Assembly: GCA_000818945.1 (NCBI GenBank)
Contig: KN805420.1
Span: 82,033 to 146,032, forward strand
Length of the DNA: 64,000 bases
Source: Schizochytrium sp. CCTCC M209059
Lineage: Eukaryota > Sar > Bigyra > Thraustochytrida > Thraustochytriidae
Direction of reading: 5' to 3'
Of this stretch, positions 1 through 10,501 are shown piece by piece. The notes below the pieces were generated by a model. The model did not search any database, had not been told where the DNA came from, and saw only the letters and a program-made list of their open reading frames with translations. A program made the translations under genes and the position numbers. How positions within the stretch are numbered: position 1 is the stretch's first letter; each line of letters begins with the position of its first letter.

Positions 1-780
1 TCGGGCCAAAGCCATTCACGAAGGGGAGAAGTTCATCGTTGACGCCGATTGGGTTCACATCCACATCAAAGTCGCCCAACGAAGACATAGTTACCCCAGC
101 TCTTGACTCGTTGTAGGTAGAATTTGCTTCGCGTCCGAGCGTGTACGAGGCGCCCGAAAAGCGTAAAAGATCCCCCTCATAGGAGGCGTCGACAAAGTAC
201 TTTGCCGTCCACCAGCGCGATTGCGAAGAATCTTGGCAATGTGACTTGATTGCGGCAATGAGCCGACGATCGTGCGGCGCCCTCCGAATGGCGGAAAATT
301 TCTGTTCGAGTCGAGTATTCAGATGAATTTGGATCCCTCGGGAGCCAAGAAGTGTCTTGAAACTGGCCTCGCCAACAAAATTATCTGGCTGCCACACAGG
401 GTATGTGACATTGTAAAAATGTGCGTTCAAAACGCCCCATTCTCGCATGGTACTGCGCATGAGCTCCACGTACTTGAAATCCCTGAGACCAATCCCTTGC
501 GTTGCCATGCCTCCAATCGAGTTTGTCGGCTCCAAAATAGCAACGCGGGCGCACCCCATGTGTCCACTACAGCGAGCGCCGCAGCGATGCCACTGGGCGT
601 TGCGCCATAAATGACGACATCAAGGTTCGTCGTTTGGTCTTCATTCGCGGGCCATTGAAAGAGGTAAAGGAGCATCGCTGCGACTGCAGCGGCGGCGAGA
701 CGCCTCGCTCCCATTGGCAACGAGTCGCGCGGGGCCGCCAGCTCCGGCGGTCCTCTCCGAGCGCGACAATCGAACGACAT
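1..780 (-). CDS. FAD-dependent oxidoreductase, N-terminal part, frameshifted, runs off left edge
   Basis: The protein starts at the ATG at 778-780 (a second in-frame ATG lies at 712-714). It opens with a basic stretch and a hydrophobic Ala/Leu segment (about residues 28-43) that could be a signal anchor. A Rossmann dinucleotide-binding motif follows (DVVIYGATPSGIAAALAV, about residues 54-71), typical of the FAD-dependent oxidoreductase family resembling PF12831. Past that point this frame loses sense, but another frame takes over near 563-572 with the expected continuation (VAILEPTNSIGGMATQGIG) and stays open to base 1. One missing base would explain this; there is no room for an intron. The substrate cannot be told. 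The C-terminal half is outside the window. The family call is firm; whether the break is an assembly error or a real mutation is open. Confidence 0.75.
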
Positions 781-1074
781 TTCCTCCTTTGTTGCAAATT
801 CCTTTTCCTTTAAAAAAAAAATAACCAACACCGTGCACGATGAGACTGATGCCGTTCCAGCATGCGGCACGCGCTAGTGAGGTTAGATGTGAAGTAAAGC
901 CAAAACCAGCGCGACGACACTACGAGGGAGGCAAGCAAGGCAGGCGGGCGGGACGTCGAGCTCGCGAAAAGCCATTCACCCAGCTTGAAGGCAGGCGGGT
1001 TTGCGTTTGCGACCAAGCGAGGGCATCCTTCTTCGCTCGCGCAGCAAGCGAGCGCGTCATCCTCTTCAAACACC

Positions 1075-2520
1075 ATGGGATGCGTGAACTCCTCCGCGGC
1101 AGGCGCCGACCGTGTCGAGGAGCCCGTCGCGGCCAAGGCCTTAGCAGGCCAGGTCTTTGTGATGGTCAACGGGTCTTCGGGCGGCAACGCGGCCGGAGCA
1201 CTCCTCGAGCTCGGACAAGACACGCTCGACTTTGAGGATAACCAAGGGAGACCGTGTCGCGCATGGTTTTTTGACTTTAAGGATGCCGACTCCCACAAGC
1301 GTGGAATGGAGAGGGTCGCGGCAGAGAGTGCCGCCAGGCGCAAGAATCTGCGCGTCGTGGCTGCTGGAGGAGATGGAACGGTCAAGTGGGTTCTTTCAGA
1401 GCTCATTCGATGCGGGCTCGAACATCTGCCTATCGGCGTCATTCCGTTTGGAACAGGGAATGACTTTTCCCGTGCAATGGGCTTTGGCGCCTCGGCGCCC
1501 GTACCACTGGTCGGGGCTCACATGCTAGCCCTCAAAAAGCTGATGATAGCGACGCTTGAAGCGCAAGAAGCAAGTCTTGATGTGTGGAAGGTCCGTATTG
1601 CCAAAGGCCCGAACGGCAAATTCTTTGAGGTTCGCGACGGTGCCATCACAGAGGCTTACGAAAGCGAGGACGTACTAGAAGAGGAGATGATCAATTACTT
1701 TTCGCTGGGCGCTGACGCGCAAATTGTTTTTGAGTTTGAGCAGCAACGCACAGCTTCACAACTGGGTAATAAGCTTGTGTATGTTGAGCGTGGAACCCAC
1801 CAACTCATGAAGAGACCTACACGTCTACGGCAAATGATCGAAAAATTAGAGTCAAAAGAGGGCGATTCGATTCTGTTTCGAAGATCTGATCGAATTCTTG
1901 CATTTCTCAATATTCCCTCGTACAGCGCCGGAGCAAATGTGTGGAGCCCCTCGAAACGAACGGGTCGATTTGGGCCTCAGTACGTAGGAGATGGCCGTCT
2001 TGAGGCCTGTACGATTCATGGTACGGCAAATGTGGCAATGCACCTTGGAACGGGCTCAAAGCTTGGAATCAAGCGCACGGCGCAGCTCGGTGCGTACAAT
2101 ATCAGCTTTTGCGAAAATGCTGATGTATATTTGCAAATTGACGGCGAAGCGGTTCATGCACAGAACCCAGCCTCAGTCTCGATCGAACACGGCTACACGG
2201 TTCAGGTTTTGAGGGCCGCGCACGCGTTGGCGCGCTCCTCTGCAGCGGACGTTCGCAAGGCTTCATTCGTCTCGCTCCCAGACTCGAAGCGGATCCGCTC
2301 ACTCGTCCCGGGAGAACAAGCGCCTGTTCACGTCGGCTTTGTCACTTCTGATTTTCAGGAGAGCGACCAAGACGCAGACGACGAAGATGATGAAGACAGC
2401 AACACTGTACGTGACTCCAAGGAGCAGGCTGGAGACGGGATGGACGATCCTGCGTCAGAATCTTCTGGTGTCGTCGCGATCCCCATACCTTCCAAAGCGG
2501 AGAGATTGTCGTCACACTAG
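1075..2520 (+). CDS. Diacylglycerol kinase-like lipid kinase (paralog 1)
   Basis: 481 residues from the ATG at 1075. This start is preferred because the paralog at 4630-6351 also begins MGC. MGCVNSS is a good N-myristoylation plus palmitoylation signal, so membrane anchoring is inferred. The catalytic domain has VNGSSGG (31-37), the nucleotide-binding GGDGT (98-102) and PFGTGND (124-130). The accessory domain follows, with NYFSLGADAQ near 207-216 and QIDGEA further on. DGKs phosphorylate diacylglycerol to phosphatidic acid. No C1 zinc fingers, PH domain or EF hands are visible, so lipid anchoring may replace them for membrane targeting. The C-terminus is acidic and looks disordered. A related lipid kinase activity, such as ceramide or sphingosine, is less likely given the accessory-domain match. 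Confidence 0.88.
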   Translation: MGCVNSSAAGADRVEEPVAAKALAGQVFVMVNGSSGGNAAGALLELGQDTLDFEDNQGRPCRAWFFDFKDADSHKRGMERVAAESAARRKNLRVVAAGGDGTVKWVLSELIRCGLEHLPIGVIPFGTGNDFSRAMGFGASAPVPLVGAHMLALKKLMIATLEAQEASLDVWKVRIAKGPNGKFFEVRDGAITEAYESEDVLEEEMINYFSLGADAQIVFEFEQQRTASQLGNKLVYVERGTHQLMKRPTRLRQMIEKLESKEGDSILFRRSDRILAFLNIPSYSAGANVWSPSKRTGRFGPQYVGDGRLEACTIHGTANVAMHLGTGSKLGIKRTAQLGAYNISFCENADVYLQIDGEAVHAQNPASVSIEHGYTVQVLRAAHALARSSAADVRKASFVSLPDSKRIRSLVPGEQAPVHVGFVTSDFQESDQDADDEDDEDSNTVRDSKEQAGDGMDDPASESSGVVAIPIPSKAERLSSH

Positions 2521-3482
2521 CAAAGACGAAAAGGAGGACATCCTGGTATCCGACTCGTACACCATGGTGCAATCGTCGATGGAAGATGCAAAGCTTCGAA
2601 TTCAGGCGAGCCTTTAGCTAAAGACTCGCTCTCAGTTTTGTTACCCGGGGATGCAATGCAAACTTTGATTCTTGTAAAATGTGCGTTTTGATTTCATAGC
2701 TGGCTGGCCACTGGGTAGGCCTAATGGGGTCATTGGGAGGATAGTTTTTTTTCCAAAAGACTCGTCCTTTCGAGATTCACTTCGAGCTTTGCAAGTCACA
2801 CGAGAACAGAAATTTAGCAGCAGTAGAAGCAACGATTGATGCAGAAGCCTTTCACAGTATGACGTGCTTCAACGAAAGATTTTTTTAAATAAAATTTGAA
2901 AAAGCAGTCGCAAACATATGCGTGATCGTATGCGTATTCTACGTACCATGCGCTAATCATTGAGAAAGCCTATGTTGCAGAGCCAAAGCTTAGGAACCGA
3001 GCTTGTGCCAAACGTTGGTTCTATAAAAGGACACCCCTGGCCCCCTTTCCTCACAGATTTGCCCCGAGCACTGCGGTAGTAGTCAAACAAGAAGTCAGGA
3101 CCCGTAGTGAACGGACTCCAGGCCAGGCAAAGACTTTCAAAAGAGAGAAAGAGCCGTCGAGAGGAAAAAGTCGCCCGCTTACCATGCTTGCTTGATTCAG
3201 CCGAAACGTTATTGAACCCGCGAGTCACGGTCAGAAAACAGAAGATATGAATTAACCAAACCAGGATCTTTTCCTTCTCCCGCCCCGACCGCAAATCTTC
3301 TCGCAGGCCTCGGTCGTACTCGTCGTGAGCCACTTGAGCGACCTTGGCTTGGTGTGCCTTGATCCCAAGCCTAGGTCAAAGCTTGGGACCTAGATCCCGT
3401 GGTGGTGCCTCGGCCCAAGTTCTGCGACGGCGGCGGCGGCGGAGTGTTGTGGACATCCATCCATCAAGCAAGCAAGCAAAAG
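2521..3482. other. Spacer between DGK paralog 1 and the Pro/His-rich gene
   Basis: About 960 bases of AT-richer DNA, holding the DGK 3' end and the upstream region of the next gene. A 126-codon frame on the minus strand (2953-3333) shows no recognisable domain and is probably chance. No RNA gene or repeat array is seen. Confidence 0.5.
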
Positions 3483-4253
3483 ATGTCGTCGGAGCAAAGG
3501 TTTCGCGGGACTTGGACGCCGGCGATTCCGTCACCAACGGCACAGGCGAGCAGCGGGCGTGGGGTACCGCCTCCACCGCCACGTCAGCCAGCCGCAACAG
3601 CGCCCTCTGCAAGCCACGCGAGCACTGTTCCCGTCAAGAAGCTGGATCCGTCCAGGGTGGCCGAGCTCGAGACGCTTGGCAAAACCATGTTCAAGGATGC
3701 CTACAAGGAAACGCCTTCAATGTACCCGGCAAACGTTCCAGCACCCTCAGCGCCACCAGGTCCCCAAGCATATGCTTATTCACGCCCATCAATTCCTCCT
3801 CCGCCGACAAGACCGCAACCGCCGCCAGTCCCACCATCACCACCGAGCCAGTCAAAGTTTTCGATGGTACCACCGCCTTCTCCTGGGCCGATGCAGACGT
3901 ATCCTCCCTATCCACCACAGCCCGCTCACAACGTGTATGCTCCGCAGTATCACTCGACGCATGTCGAGCAGTACTCGAACACGATGGACCATCGCTCAGC
4001 TCACGTCCATCATCATCATCACCAGCACCAGCAGCAACAGCCTCCTCTACCCCCGGCGGCAGCGTATGGACCGCCACCGCCACCACCGCCCGCACAACCG
4101 GTCTATGTGCAGCAGCATTCCCAGCACTCTCATGGCATGTATCTGCCTCCGACGCATTCACACACAACGGTGACATACATCAAACAGAAGAAGCCAAAAC
4201 ACCACAAGCATAAGACTCACAAGCTCTTTAAGTTCAAGTTCAAGTTCAAGTGA
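3483..4253 (+). CDS. Proline/histidine/glutamine-rich low-complexity protein
   Basis: 256 residues from the ATG at 3483; an upstream frame without supporting features extends to 3399. A short potentially helical segment (DPSRVAELETLGKTMFKDAY, roughly residues 55-75) is the only part that looks folded. The rest is PPPP tracts, Tyr-rich proline repeats (YPPYPPQP), a His/Gln run (about residues 180-195) and a strongly basic end with repeated Lys-Phe pairs encoded by an AAGTTC hexamer repeat. Such composition occurs in RNA-granule, actin-binding or SH3/WW ligand proteins, but nothing decides between these. No signal peptide or membrane segment is seen. Terminates with TGA. Lies between two DGK-like genes, with no obvious functional link. 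Confidence 0.6.
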   Translation: MSSEQRFRGTWTPAIPSPTAQASSGRGVPPPPPRQPAATAPSASHASTVPVKKLDPSRVAELETLGKTMFKDAYKETPSMYPANVPAPSAPPGPQAYAYSRPSIPPPPTRPQPPPVPPSPPSQSKFSMVPPPSPGPMQTYPPYPPQPAHNVYAPQYHSTHVEQYSNTMDHRSAHVHHHHHQHQQQQPPLPPAAAYGPPPPPPPAQPVYVQQHSQHSHGMYLPPTHSHTTVTYIKQKKPKHHKHKTHKLFKFKFKFK

Positions 4254-4629
4254 AGTTGACTCAGAAGAACGTACACGTCCCCCCCCCCCCCGAAGAAGAG
4301 TGTTGATGTAGCCTCGTGCGGACGTTGCATGCCAATGACTGGGTACGCTCCAATAACGTTAGCGAAGTATTGCAAGAAAACATTTATATGAGTACAGGCA
4401 CCGTCAATGACAAGACCAGACTAGGTAAGCAAGACTTTTTTATCTCGAGAATTGAGATCGGCTTTGTCGGGTTTGAATTGTCTCTCAATGTTCCCGTTAT
4501 CGTAAGGTTGTCGGCAAACACAGTTGATTGCGACTATAGAAAAAGAACGAGGAAAAGGGAAAAGGGGGCAGAAGGTTTTATTTATTTAAAGATGGCAATC
4601 TAATGAGTCCAAGTTTTTTGTCCTTTAAC

Positions 4630-6351
4630 TTAACTCATGGCCACCTTTGTCTCTGACTCGGGAATTTTATCTTCGTCTTTGTCATCATCGTCTTCGTTCA
4701 AAGTCGCCTCGCTGCGAACGGTCTCGTCGTCACCTTCATCATCCTTATTGTCACTCTCATCTGCAGCATTAGCAGCACCAGCAGCACCAGTACCAGAGAC
4801 GGCATCAGCATCTTCATTCTCGACGCGTCGATTCTCCCTGGTTTCGGATAAGTGGGTGTCTTTTTCTTCGGCTTTGGCGGTGGCGGTGGCGTCTGCATCG
4901 TCTTTTGTAGCGGCATCGCCCTCACCAATCACGCCGGCATTCCGGAGCTCTTTCGCCTCTTGTTCTAGTTTATCCTCAGCCTCGGCGTCAGCGAGACGTA
5001 CGGCGTCTTCATCAAGACTCTCCAATGGTTCAGGCGCAGTTGCATCTTCTTGCGCTTGAGCCTCTTTGGCCTCTGCCTCCTCATATGGAAAAGGTATGCT
5101 CTCGGGCACATGGCCAGCTGGATAGGCAACAGCCTTGGCATTCGATGAGCGCAAAAGACGAACCTGGTAGCCATGTACAACAGATACAGAGTCTGCGTGA
5201 CATGCGCGAAGCGCCTCTCCGTCGATTTGGAAGTGGACATCAGATCCGGGCCGGAACTTGATAAAAAATTCGGAGTTCTGCTTGAGACGATGCAGCCCGA
5301 GAGTTGATCCCGTCGTGAGCGAGAGTGCAATATCGGAGGTGCGGTTGACGGTCATCACCTCCACCTCGCGGTCGCCAACGAATTGCGGGTGGAACTTGCC
5401 TTTACTTTCTGCGTCTTTGCTTCGTCGCCAAGGATCAGCCCCTGCGCCGTAGCTTGGAATGTTCAAAAAGAGCAGCATGCGGTCTTTGGCATTGAACTCG
5501 AGCGGTTGCGGCACTGGGTCAGGACCCGGAGGAGCCTCTACGATAAGCGCGCCTGGGCCGTACGTGGCGGACTCGATGAATTTCCCCAGACGCGGCGGTG
5601 GCACGATGGCTTGACCCATCCCCTTGCGGGCGTAAACTCTTTTGTTTGCGAATTGAGTTTTGCCGCGATTTTGTTCAAAAGCAAACATGAGCTCCCCATC
5701 GGCTCCAATCGAAAAGTAATTGATCATGACCTCTTCCAACTCGCGCTTACCACTGTGCGCCTTGACGATTTTCTTGTCCTTGACTTCTTCAAAGTAAGCC
5801 TCAGTCCCCGCGCCCAAATGGACCTTGATGAGCCACACATCCAGAGGGATCTCCTCTGCTGCATGAATCATGCGGATGCGGTCCGTGAGCGCTTTCATGC
5901 CTGTTCCGATGAGAGGTGTCGGTGGACTGGAGCCCCAGCCTAGTGTGCGCGCGAGGTCGTTGCCAGTTCCAAAGGGGATGATGGCGATGGGGATATTGAG
6001 CGCGTGCGCGTTGGCGAGGCACGAAATGACCCACTTGACAGTGCCATCTCCCCCGCATGCCACGATGCGGACGTCGTAACGTTCTGTGTCGCGAGCAAGT
6101 CTGGCCATTTCATTGAAATGTGCTTCTCGTGCATCGTTGTCCTTGAGACTGAAGATGCTTACCATGCACTTTTGCCCGTTTCCTAGCTCCATCTCGAAGC
6201 GCGGCACCTTCATGTCAATGAGTTGTTTGGCCACCAGGCCTCCGGACCCAGGATTTACCGCCATGAAAACTTCGACTTCGACCGCCTTGCCGGCCTGCAC
6301 GGGAGCCGCGTCCCTCGCGCGCTCCAATTGAGCAGATGAAGTGCATCCCAT
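4630..6351 (-). CDS. Diacylglycerol kinase-like lipid kinase (paralog 2), long acidic tail
   Basis: 573 residues, start MGCTSS at 6349-6351, again a myristoylation/palmitoylation signal. The catalytic domain shows VNPGSGG (32-38), GGDGT (100-104) and PFGTGND (126-132). The accessory domain is clear (NYFSIGADGE, FQIDGEAL). It is the paralog of the gene at 1075-2520: same architecture, same N-terminus, and the two converge toward the Pro/His-rich gene. The difference is a tail of about 150 residues made almost only of Glu, Asp, Ala and Lys, likely disordered. Predicted to make phosphatidic acid from diacylglycerol at a membrane. No C1, PH or EF-hand domain. Confidence 0.88.
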   Translation of the reverse strand: MGCTSSAQLERARDAAPVQAGKAVEVEVFMAVNPGSGGLVAKQLIDMKVPRFEMELGNGQKCMVSIFSLKDNDAREAHFNEMARLARDTERYDVRIVACGGDGTVKWVISCLANAHALNIPIAIIPFGTGNDLARTLGWGSSPPTPLIGTGMKALTDRIRMIHAAEEIPLDVWLIKVHLGAGTEAYFEEVKDKKIVKAHSGKRELEEVMINYFSIGADGELMFAFEQNRGKTQFANKRVYARKGMGQAIVPPPRLGKFIESATYGPGALIVEAPPGPDPVPQPLEFNAKDRMLLFLNIPSYGAGADPWRRSKDAESKGKFHPQFVGDREVEVMTVNRTSDIALSLTTGSTLGLHRLKQNSEFFIKFRPGSDVHFQIDGEALRACHADSVSVVHGYQVRLLRSSNAKAVAYPAGHVPESIPFPYEEAEAKEAQAQEDATAPEPLESLDEDAVRLADAEAEDKLEQEAKELRNAGVIGEGDAATKDDADATATAKAEEKDTHLSETRENRRVENEDADAVSGTGAAGAANAADESDNKDDEGDDETVRSEATLNEDDDDKDEDKIPESETKVAMS

Positions 6352-7076
6352 CTTGTCCTGGAAACTCTATCTTTCGGCGATTTGCACGAAAAGTGACGCT
6401 CGCGAGTGGCGAACAGCTGATGCTGTTGCTGGTGCTGGTGCTTTTGTCGCTGTCCCGAACAACGTACTTGCGTGGGGGAAAAGGGGCGAGGCGAGGTGCC
6501 GGAGAGGGTGGAGTCGATCAACCTCGTCCAAATCTGGACCCCGCTCGCTCGCCCGAGGCTGAGGGTGCCAACAACGCCGAGCGCGAGGCGCCACGGTCGC
6601 GCGGGGGCGTGACCAAAGGGGTGATCGAGCTCGGGCCGTAGACAGGGAGAGACACAATGAGAGAGAAATTATACGCTCACGCGCGACTGCGCAGCGCTCC
6701 TCGCTGACGCTTTTCCTTTCTGGGTGTGCCAGGGCCATGGACTCTTAGTACAGCAGGGGTACCTAGGCCTAGGCCTAGGCCAAGTGGTAGGCCTACAACA
6801 ACCTCGGACGAAATCTGCCACGAGACCTTGTTGATACTGGCGGTTGACCGCCGGCTGGATCAGGACAAAGCGAGGATGTCGCGGCACGTACTAGCATGAC
6901 CGATCCATCGAAATCTGGCCCAAGTAATTCCAGTGCACTGCACTGCAGCGCGTCCGTCCGTGGTGGACCGGACCGACCGGACGATCTCGACAAGCAACAG
7001 CAGATTGACTGTGAAATCCGTCCAAAAGCCATAAATAAGCAAAGCCGCCTCTCGACGGCTGCGTGCGCGCGAGAGC
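6352..7076. promoter_or_regulatory. Divergent intergenic region between DGK paralog 2 and RRP8
   Basis: About 725 bases carrying the upstream regions of both genes. A CCTAGG/AGGCCT palindrome run sits at 6762-6782 (three overlapping units). No clear TATA box. Short frames here are GC-rich shadows. Confidence 0.5.
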
Positions 7077-8132
7077 ATGGACAGGCCCAAGATCGCCCGC
7101 GCCGGCGGTGGCGGCGGGAAGTCGCGGCGAGCGCTGCGACGGCAGCGTGCGGCGACAAGCGCCGGTGCTGGGCTCGCGCCGAGCGCTGGTAGTGGTAGTG
7201 ATGGTGGTCGCGCCGCTGATGGAGGAGGGCCCCGCCGCCACTCAAAGCGCGCGCGGGAGGCGTCAGCTGACGGAGGCTTGCGGGAGAAGATGCGCCGGCA
7301 CGAGAGCACGACGGGCGCGGGGGCCCGCGCAGGAACACGCCGTGACGGCAAGAAGAGCCAAGCCAAGGGCATCGGCGCAACATCGGCGCTGCAGTCCAAA
7401 TTCAAGGCCAAGCTTGAGAGCGGGCAATTTCGCTGGCTCAACGAGCAGCTGTACACAACTTCGAGCGAGGAGGCGGTGCGGCTCTTTAAACGCAAGCCAG
7501 AGCTTTACGAGGTCTACCACCGCGGGTTCGAAAGCCAGGTCCAGCGCTGGCCCGAGAACCCCGCGGCGATGATTGCACGAGAGGTGGGCGACATGCCAGA
7601 GGGTACGATCGTCGGCGACTTTGGATGCGGGAACGCTCTCATCGCCCGCACGGTGCCTCATACGGTACATTCTTTTGACCTCTGCGAAACCAACGAGCAT
7701 GTCACTGTTGCGAGCAGCGCAGACGTTCCTCTGGAGGACGCCAGTCTCGATGTTGCTGTATTTTCTTTGTCGCTGATGGGAACTGACTATCAGCGGTTTC
7801 TCCTCGAAGCGCGGCGAACACTCAAGGTTGGCGGCACTCTCATTGTGGCGGAAGTCAAGAGCCGGTTTTGCAGCGCAGCAAAAGGTGCGGCGGACTCTGC
7901 GCGAGACATGGAGCGGGGCATTGCCTCCTTTAAACGCGTTTTGAAAAAGATGGGTTTTCGTTTGATTAACGAGGAGATCGACAATCGCATGTTCGTGCTC
8001 TTTCGATTCCGCAAGGCAGCCATGCTGGGTGGAAGTGCGCAGGAGGCGGAGTTGGCAAGGCGTATCAAGGCGCGCGGCTTTCTTGAGGAAAACGAAGGCG
8101 TGCTGAAGTCGTGTGTATATAAGAAACGCTAG
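7077..8132 (+). CDS. RRP8: Ribosomal RNA-processing protein 8 (rRNA m1A methyltransferase)
   Basis: 351 residues, ATG at 7077. After a basic Gly/Arg/Ser-rich, probably nucleolar N-terminus of about 100 residues comes the Rrp8 domain: FRWLNEQLYT (118-127), FESQVQRWP near 151, the SAM-binding motif I GDFGCGNALIA (180-190), SFDL with the acidic Asp201, and DVPLEDASLDVAVFSLSLMG (216-235), all diagnostic of the family. Rrp8 (yeast) and nucleomethylin (animals) methylate N1 of an adenine in 25S/28S rRNA helix 25.1. The usual Cys-Asp-Met before the VPLED motif is changed (ASSADVPLED), a mild deviation. Length and domain order are normal. Confidence 0.93.
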   Translation: MDRPKIARAGGGGGKSRRALRRQRAATSAGAGLAPSAGSGSDGGRAADGGGPRRHSKRAREASADGGLREKMRRHESTTGAGARAGTRRDGKKSQAKGIGATSALQSKFKAKLESGQFRWLNEQLYTTSSEEAVRLFKRKPELYEVYHRGFESQVQRWPENPAAMIAREVGDMPEGTIVGDFGCGNALIARTVPHTVHSFDLCETNEHVTVASSADVPLEDASLDVAVFSLSLMGTDYQRFLLEARRTLKVGGTLIVAEVKSRFCSAAKGAADSARDMERGIASFKRVLKKMGFRLINEEIDNRMFVLFRFRKAAMLGGSAQEAELARRIKARGFLEENEGVLKSCVYKKR

Positions 8133-8325
8133 TTGTTGGCCAAGCTTCTTTTGGTGTTCGAGGAGAAAATAAAGAAGAGGTCAAGTTTGCGGTGCGTCCC
8201 CAGTGCGAACGAAGGTGCTACACCACTCCCTGATCCTCATTGGTGTGTGCGTGTGTGTATGCGCTTGCTATATGGGCGTCTCGATGAACAACGATCGATC
8301 AGTAAACGATAATTTTCTTTAAATC

Positions 8326-9099
8326 TTAGGCTGCCTTTGCCTCGGCATTGGCCTCGGCTTCTTTCTCCTCAGCAATGATTTTGTCCAAGAGCTCCTGGAC
8401 CTCGTCATCGTGCATGACGTGCTGCACGAGCTTGCCCGTATCCTTGTCCATTCTGAGAACAGAAAACTCCATCTTGTCGGCGCTTGGCGTGACCGAATCC
8501 ATGGTCTTGTTGAGGACCTTGACTGCAAGCTCGAGCGCCTCTTCAATCGAACAGTCATCGTTGTACTCCTTCTTCAAGAGGGAAGTCGCTGCCTGGTTAT
8601 TGGCGCCGATCGCGGTCGCCTTCCAGCCACCATAGTTTCCAGAGGGGTTCGACTGATACAGCTGAAAGCCGTAATGACGATCCCAGCCCGCGTAGAGAAA
8701 GGAGACACCAAAGGGCCTCTGGCCACCAAACTGCGTGTAGCCCTGTTTAAGATCGCAGACACGCATAATGAGCTGCTCGAGAGGCTGCGGCTCCTGGTAC
8801 TGAAGCTTGTAGTTTTGCGCGACACGTCGAAGGTAACTGATAAGAACATTGGCATCTGAAGTGAGGCCGGCGACGGCACACGCAACGTGGTCGTCGATCA
8901 TATAGAGCTTTTCGCTCGTCTTACTCGGAGCGAGCAGCTTGCTCGTGGCCTTCTTTTCGGCGGCAATCACCACACCGTCGCCGGCGAGCAGACCGACGCA
9001 AGCACCAGCGTTGTCGATCGCCTGCATCGCATACTCGACCTGGAAAAGCCGGCCTTCGGGTGAGAACACCGTCGTGCGCGAGTCATAGCGGGAGCCCAT
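8326..9099 (-). CDS. PSMA4: 20S proteasome subunit alpha type-4 (alpha3)
   Basis: 257 residues. The N-terminal proteasome alpha signature is intact (RYDSRTTVFSPEGRLFQVEYA, about residues 4-24). Type-4-specific segments follow: LQYQEPQPLEQL, GYTQFGGQRPFGVS, and GFQLYQSNPSGNYGGWKAT. Ends in an acidic, Ala-rich tail. The alpha3 subunit belongs to the outer heptameric ring of the 20S core; it is structural and gates the channel rather than being proteolytic. Length matches the family. It converges on RRP8 (8132), with under 200 bases between the stops. Confidence 0.95.
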   Translation of the reverse strand: MGSRYDSRTTVFSPEGRLFQVEYAMQAIDNAGACVGLLAGDGVVIAAEKKATSKLLAPSKTSEKLYMIDDHVACAVAGLTSDANVLISYLRRVAQNYKLQYQEPQPLEQLIMRVCDLKQGYTQFGGQRPFGVSFLYAGWDRHYGFQLYQSNPSGNYGGWKATAIGANNQAATSLLKKEYNDDCSIEEALELAVKVLNKTMDSVTPSADKMEFSVLRMDKDTGKLVQHVMHDDEVQELLDKIIAEEKEAEANAEAKAA

Positions 9100-10501
9100 T
9101 TTGCTGTTCCCTCGCTACCTCGCTTGCGCGCGCGCGTGCACAGACGCGGCTTTGCCCTCCTGACGTTGAGAAGATAGACGGATAGAAATCGACTGCGCTC
9201 AAACCGCCGTCGCGCTTGCGCAGGCCGCCCACACGTGGAGGCCGTCCTTTACCGCGCCGAAAAGGCACGCCCAAGGAGCGACGCCTGGCTTGCACGCGAC
9301 TCCGTCTCCTCTTCCCGCCGTGTCGCGCCGCTGCCGGAGCCCACGTCGTGCGGACTGTCGCGAGCTTTGCGCTTTGCCTGCCTCCTCCTTCGTTGCTGCT
9401 TCCTCCGGGTTCGCTCGCCACCTTTGGAACGCCGCCATCTAAATTCAACTAGCGCGGGTTGAGTCCACAAAAGAACGAGTGGAACAAAAGTTAGAACAAG
9501 TAAGGAACCATTGAGGAACTCAGGCCTCGCCTGATAAATCTTTTATTTCTACGGCTGCACTGTGACTGCGCCGGCCGACATTCGTCTAGGCCTATAGTAC
9601 ATATATACGTACGTACCATTGTCATGGCATAGGCGAATCGCGTTTTATTGCCATGACGTTTTCTTTTCTTCCTTTTTTTTTTTTCTAAACCAGTCGAGGA
9701 ACCTAGGTCGAGAAACTCGGACTTGTTGTCTCAATCATTTTTTCCCCAATGCACGGCTGTGCCTGGGCTTACCAGCGGCTGACCTTGATCAACGACTATA
9801 GACAGACCTTGATCTCCTCGATCCCGCTGGCAATAAATGCATGTATTCGTGGAAGCTTGCACTCGTGGTCAGATCCAACGACAAATCCAAATCCAACATT
9901 GAATCGTGCAACATAAGGCAGCGGCGCCACCACCATGGACGATCGAGAATACAACATAAATCCCAAGGGATTGTATGCTCAGACTCGGCTTCGGCCTTGA
10001 TCATCAATCCGCGATTTACCCACAGACTCGGACTCGGACTCGGACTCTTCTTGCGTTTCGTCAAAAGCAGAACGTGGAAATCTCTTCGTGCCGGCAGGGC
10101 AGGCGCAGGCAGGGCAGGCAGGGCCGAGCCAGCTGGCTGGGCGCGCGGCAGGCAGAAGCGCTTCGCCTCGGCGCCGGCGCGGCGCGTTACGCAGAGCAGC
10201 TCGAGGAGGAGCTCGGGCGCGCGTGGCCGCCCAAGGGAGCGCGCGAGCGAGCGCGCGAGCGAGCGGAGAACTTCCCAGGTTCCGAGGCCGGCCGTCCGTC
10301 CATGGGGCTGCCGAGGGTCTGCTTGTCCGCGAGGCCGCGGGAGGCGAAGACTGGGTACTTGTCGCCCGAGGTGGCGCCGGCAGAGCTCCCGGTGCCGCTG
10401 CCAGCGAGGAGCCCCGCGAGCGCCAAGCGGACGCGCGCGATGGCAAGGTCACAGAGGCCGCTGCTTTGGCGGACGAGCTCAATGGCTCACAGTGCGTCGA
10501 G
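9100..10501. promoter_or_regulatory. Divergent upstream region between PSMA4 and the E3 ligase gene
   Basis: About 1.4 kb. Contains a TATA-like stretch near 9599-9606, an AGGCCT palindrome near 9588-9594, and a very GC-rich, Ala/Arg-coding-looking stretch (10088-10501) in frame with the E3 gene but lacking any ATG. That stretch is probably 5' leader, though a non-ATG N-terminal extension or an upstream exon is possible. Confidence 0.45.

Noticed and set aside
2953..3333. 126-codon minus-strand frame
   Set aside because: No family resemblance, no supporting neighbour; judged chance.
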